Of a stretch of DNA of 14,086 nucleotides, positions 12,809-14,086 are shown in pieces; positions within the stretch are counted from its first letter, which is position 1; each line of letters starts with the position of its first letter. The position numbers and the translations under genes were made by a program. Location of the stretch: positions 1-14,086 of the forward strand of contig DBTP01000048.1 of the NCBI GenBank assembly GCA_002307115.1. Direction: 5' to 3'. This stretch comes from Fibrobacter sp. UBA1313. GTDB lineage: Bacteria > Fibrobacterota > Fibrobacteria > Fibrobacterales > Fibrobacteraceae. The notes beneath the pieces are model-generated. The model was not told the DNA's origin and did no database searches. It worked only from the letters and a program-made list of their open reading frames with translations.

Positions 12809-13969
12809 CTACTCGGAGTCTTTGATACAGCGGACACTGAATCCGTAGAGTTTGTTGCCATTGGAACTCTCAATATAAAAGCTTCCATCTTCGTACAATC
12901 CCCAGGCATCGGCTTGGTCTCCCGCAATTTCTGTGGTGCTCCAGAATCTTGTGCTGACAGAGGCAAGGACAAAGTTGCTATTGCTAAAAGCCGCTCCTGC
13001 GGGCAATCCAGAAAAGCTGAATATATCACTTCCGTTAGAGCCTTCATTCCATCCACTTGCTGATTTTAGAGCGGAGCCCACACTCACATCACTGTTATTG
13101 GTATCCACATAATTATAAAGGGTCTGCCACTCATCATTATTTGGAATGTGCCACCCGTCAGGGCAAATTCCTTGATGATTCACATCAGAACCACCCCAAG
13201 TCGTGCTGTTATAAGTAGTGCTGATCTCCATCGCACTTGTCCATTGGTAAAGACGGCCATATTTGGCGCAACTGTCCTGCTCGTTGTTGTAGCACCAGGA
13301 ACTGTCCACTGTGTAGTTCAAGTTTTCAGCCATCCAGGTTTGATCGCCGATGACAGTAGTTCTGTAGGATTGCTCGGGACACGCAAGGGTATTGTCGGTC
13401 ACTGTGTAAACGCAATTGCGAGCTTCTGTTGCTGATGAAGAGGAGGTAATTGCAGAGGAACTGGAGGTTTCCTTGCCGGAGGATTTGTTGGTTTCCGAGG
13501 TGCTGGATTTTCCTTCGGAGATGAGGCTATCGGGGAGTATTCCCGTGCGCCCTTTTACAAAATAAAGAGTTTCCTCACCTGTATAGAGTGTGAGTAAGGA
13601 ATCTTGCAAGAGATATTGTGATGTCATTTTTCCACATTTATCATCGGTATCATTCCACTCTTTTCCGTCCGTGCTCCATTCACAACGATTTAGCGAGATC
13701 AATATATTTTCATCTTGAGTTTCCCACGATCCCAATTCGCGTACATAGCGATGATCCGTGGATGAAGAATCCACTGTAAACAGAGTAAAATTTCCATCGG
13801 ATCGAATCATGAGTCCCCAGAGAGAGTCATTTTCTGCACGGCTCCAGTCGCCAACCAGGGCGTCATCGCGATCTGGACTTGATGAGGTGTCATCTCCACA
13901 GGATGTGAGGGATGCCATCGAAACAAGGAACAGGGTCAACGCAATTAAAAGTTGATGATAATTTTTCAC
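12809..13969 (-). CDS. Lipoprotein with Fibrobacter succinogenes major paralogous domain
   Basis: A 386-residue predicted lipoprotein. The signal peptide ends LTSC with Cys24. Residues 38-140 form a beta-rich domain beginning LVGDW. A Ser/Thr-rich linker covers 153-181. Residues about 186-384 match the Fibrobacter succinogenes major paralogous domain: YRTTVIGDQTWMAENLNY (202-219), WCYNNEQDSCAKYGRLYQW (225-243), GICPDGWHIPNNDEW (267-281), FSFSGLPAG (317-325), FWSTTE (342-347) and a closing SVRCIKD. The domain is expanded in Fibrobacter surface proteins; its function is not known to me. The start is GTG 13969, with GAGGG 6 nt upstream. It follows an outer-membrane-type gene by 13 nt and is probably cotranscribed with it. 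Confidence 0.9.
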   Translation of the reverse strand: MKNYHQLLIALTLFLVSMASLTSCGDDTSSSPDRDDALVGDWSRAENDSLWGLMIRSDGNFTLFTVDSSSTDHRYVRELGSWETQDENILISLNRCEWSTDGKEWNDTDDKCGKMTSQYLLQDSLLTLYTGEETLYFVKGRTGILPDSLISEGKSSTSETNKSSGKETSSSSAITSSSSATEARNCVYTVTDNTLACPEQSYRTTVIGDQTWMAENLNYTVDSSWCYNNEQDSCAKYGRLYQWTSAMEISTTYNSTTWGGSDVNHQGICPDGWHIPNNDEWQTLYNYVDTNNSDVSVGSALKSASGWNEGSNGSDIFSFSGLPAGAAFSNSNFVLASVSTRFWSTTEIAGDQADAWGLYEDGSFYIESSNGNKLYGFSVRCIKDSE

Positions 13970-13982
13970 TTTTTTCCCTCAG

Positions 13983-14086
13983 TTAAAAGGCTCCACCCAA
14001 GATGAGCCTGACACAAGATGCAGGTAATCTTATTCCATCATAATCGCCATTGAATTTCTGCTTGCCTAAGTTGACATCCACACCCA
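13983..14086 (-). CDS. 3' end of a probable outer-membrane beta-barrel protein, cut by the window edge
   Basis: The minus strand is open from the window edge to TAA at 13985-13983, about 34 codons. The last residues, VRLILGGAF, have alternating hydrophobic positions and a C-terminal phenylalanine, the usual signature of the last strand of a BamA-assembled outer-membrane barrel. The stop lies 13 nt before GTG 13969 of the major-paralogous-domain lipoprotein, suggesting an operon. The rest of the protein is outside the window. Confidence 0.6.
   Translation of the reverse strand, partial: GVDVNLGKQKFNGDYDGIRLPASCVRLILGGAF

Overview
The window most likely comes from a Fibrobacter-type bacterium (phylum Fibrobacterota). 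The best evidence is the gene at 12809-13969, whose C-terminal half matches the Fibrobacter succinogenes major paralogous domain. Supporting this are runs of serine used as linkers directly after lipoprotein signal peptides, and five predicted lipoproteins in 14 kb. There are no rRNA or tRNA genes, CRISPR arrays or transposases that I can recognise.

Layout. 1-36 is a possible start of a divergent gene. 81-1121 (+) is a penicillin-binding-protein/class C beta-lactamase-like serine hydrolase. 1369-2052 (+) is an unrecognised lipoprotein, and it converges, 3 nt between stops, on a DUF3465 lipoprotein (2056-2562, -). Behind that gene lie a hairpin-rich 228-nt gap and a DUF6765-type protein (2791-3990, -). 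A divergent 407-nt spacer leads to a serine-rich, repeat-containing lipoprotein (4398-5003, +) followed by a radical SAM/SPASM enzyme (5084-6154, +). Converging on it is an amino-acid catabolic pair on the minus strand: a GabT-like class III aminotransferase (7420-8787) followed 27 nt later by a Glu/Leu/Phe/Val-type dehydrogenase (6166-7392). The 580-nt spacer 9022-9603 holds a candidate structured RNA and palindromes that could be operators. It leads to a NapH/CcoG-like polyferredoxin membrane protein (9604-10239, +). A GC-rich, foldable patch (10278-10426) follows. Next is a large BACON-domain lipoprotein (10844-12748, +), convergent with the major-paralogous-domain lipoprotein (12809-13969, -), which sits 13 nt downstream of the 3' end of a probable outer-membrane beta-barrel gene (13983 to the window edge).

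How genes may work together. The aminotransferase and dehydrogenase form an obvious metabolic couple: transamination consumes 2-oxoglutarate and makes glutamate, and a glutamate dehydrogenase would regenerate 2-oxoglutarate. The most novel-looking unit is the serine-rich lipoprotein plus radical SAM/SPASM enzyme. SPASM enzymes commonly modify peptides, and the adjacent lipoprotein carries repeated short cores separated by serine runs, so it is a reasonable substrate candidate. The lipoprotein's second long repeat carries a 1-nt deletion relative to the first. Without it the frame would run 20 codons further and end 21 nt before the enzyme gene. This could be a real frameshift, phase variation or a sequencing error. 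Function of the unit is inference only.
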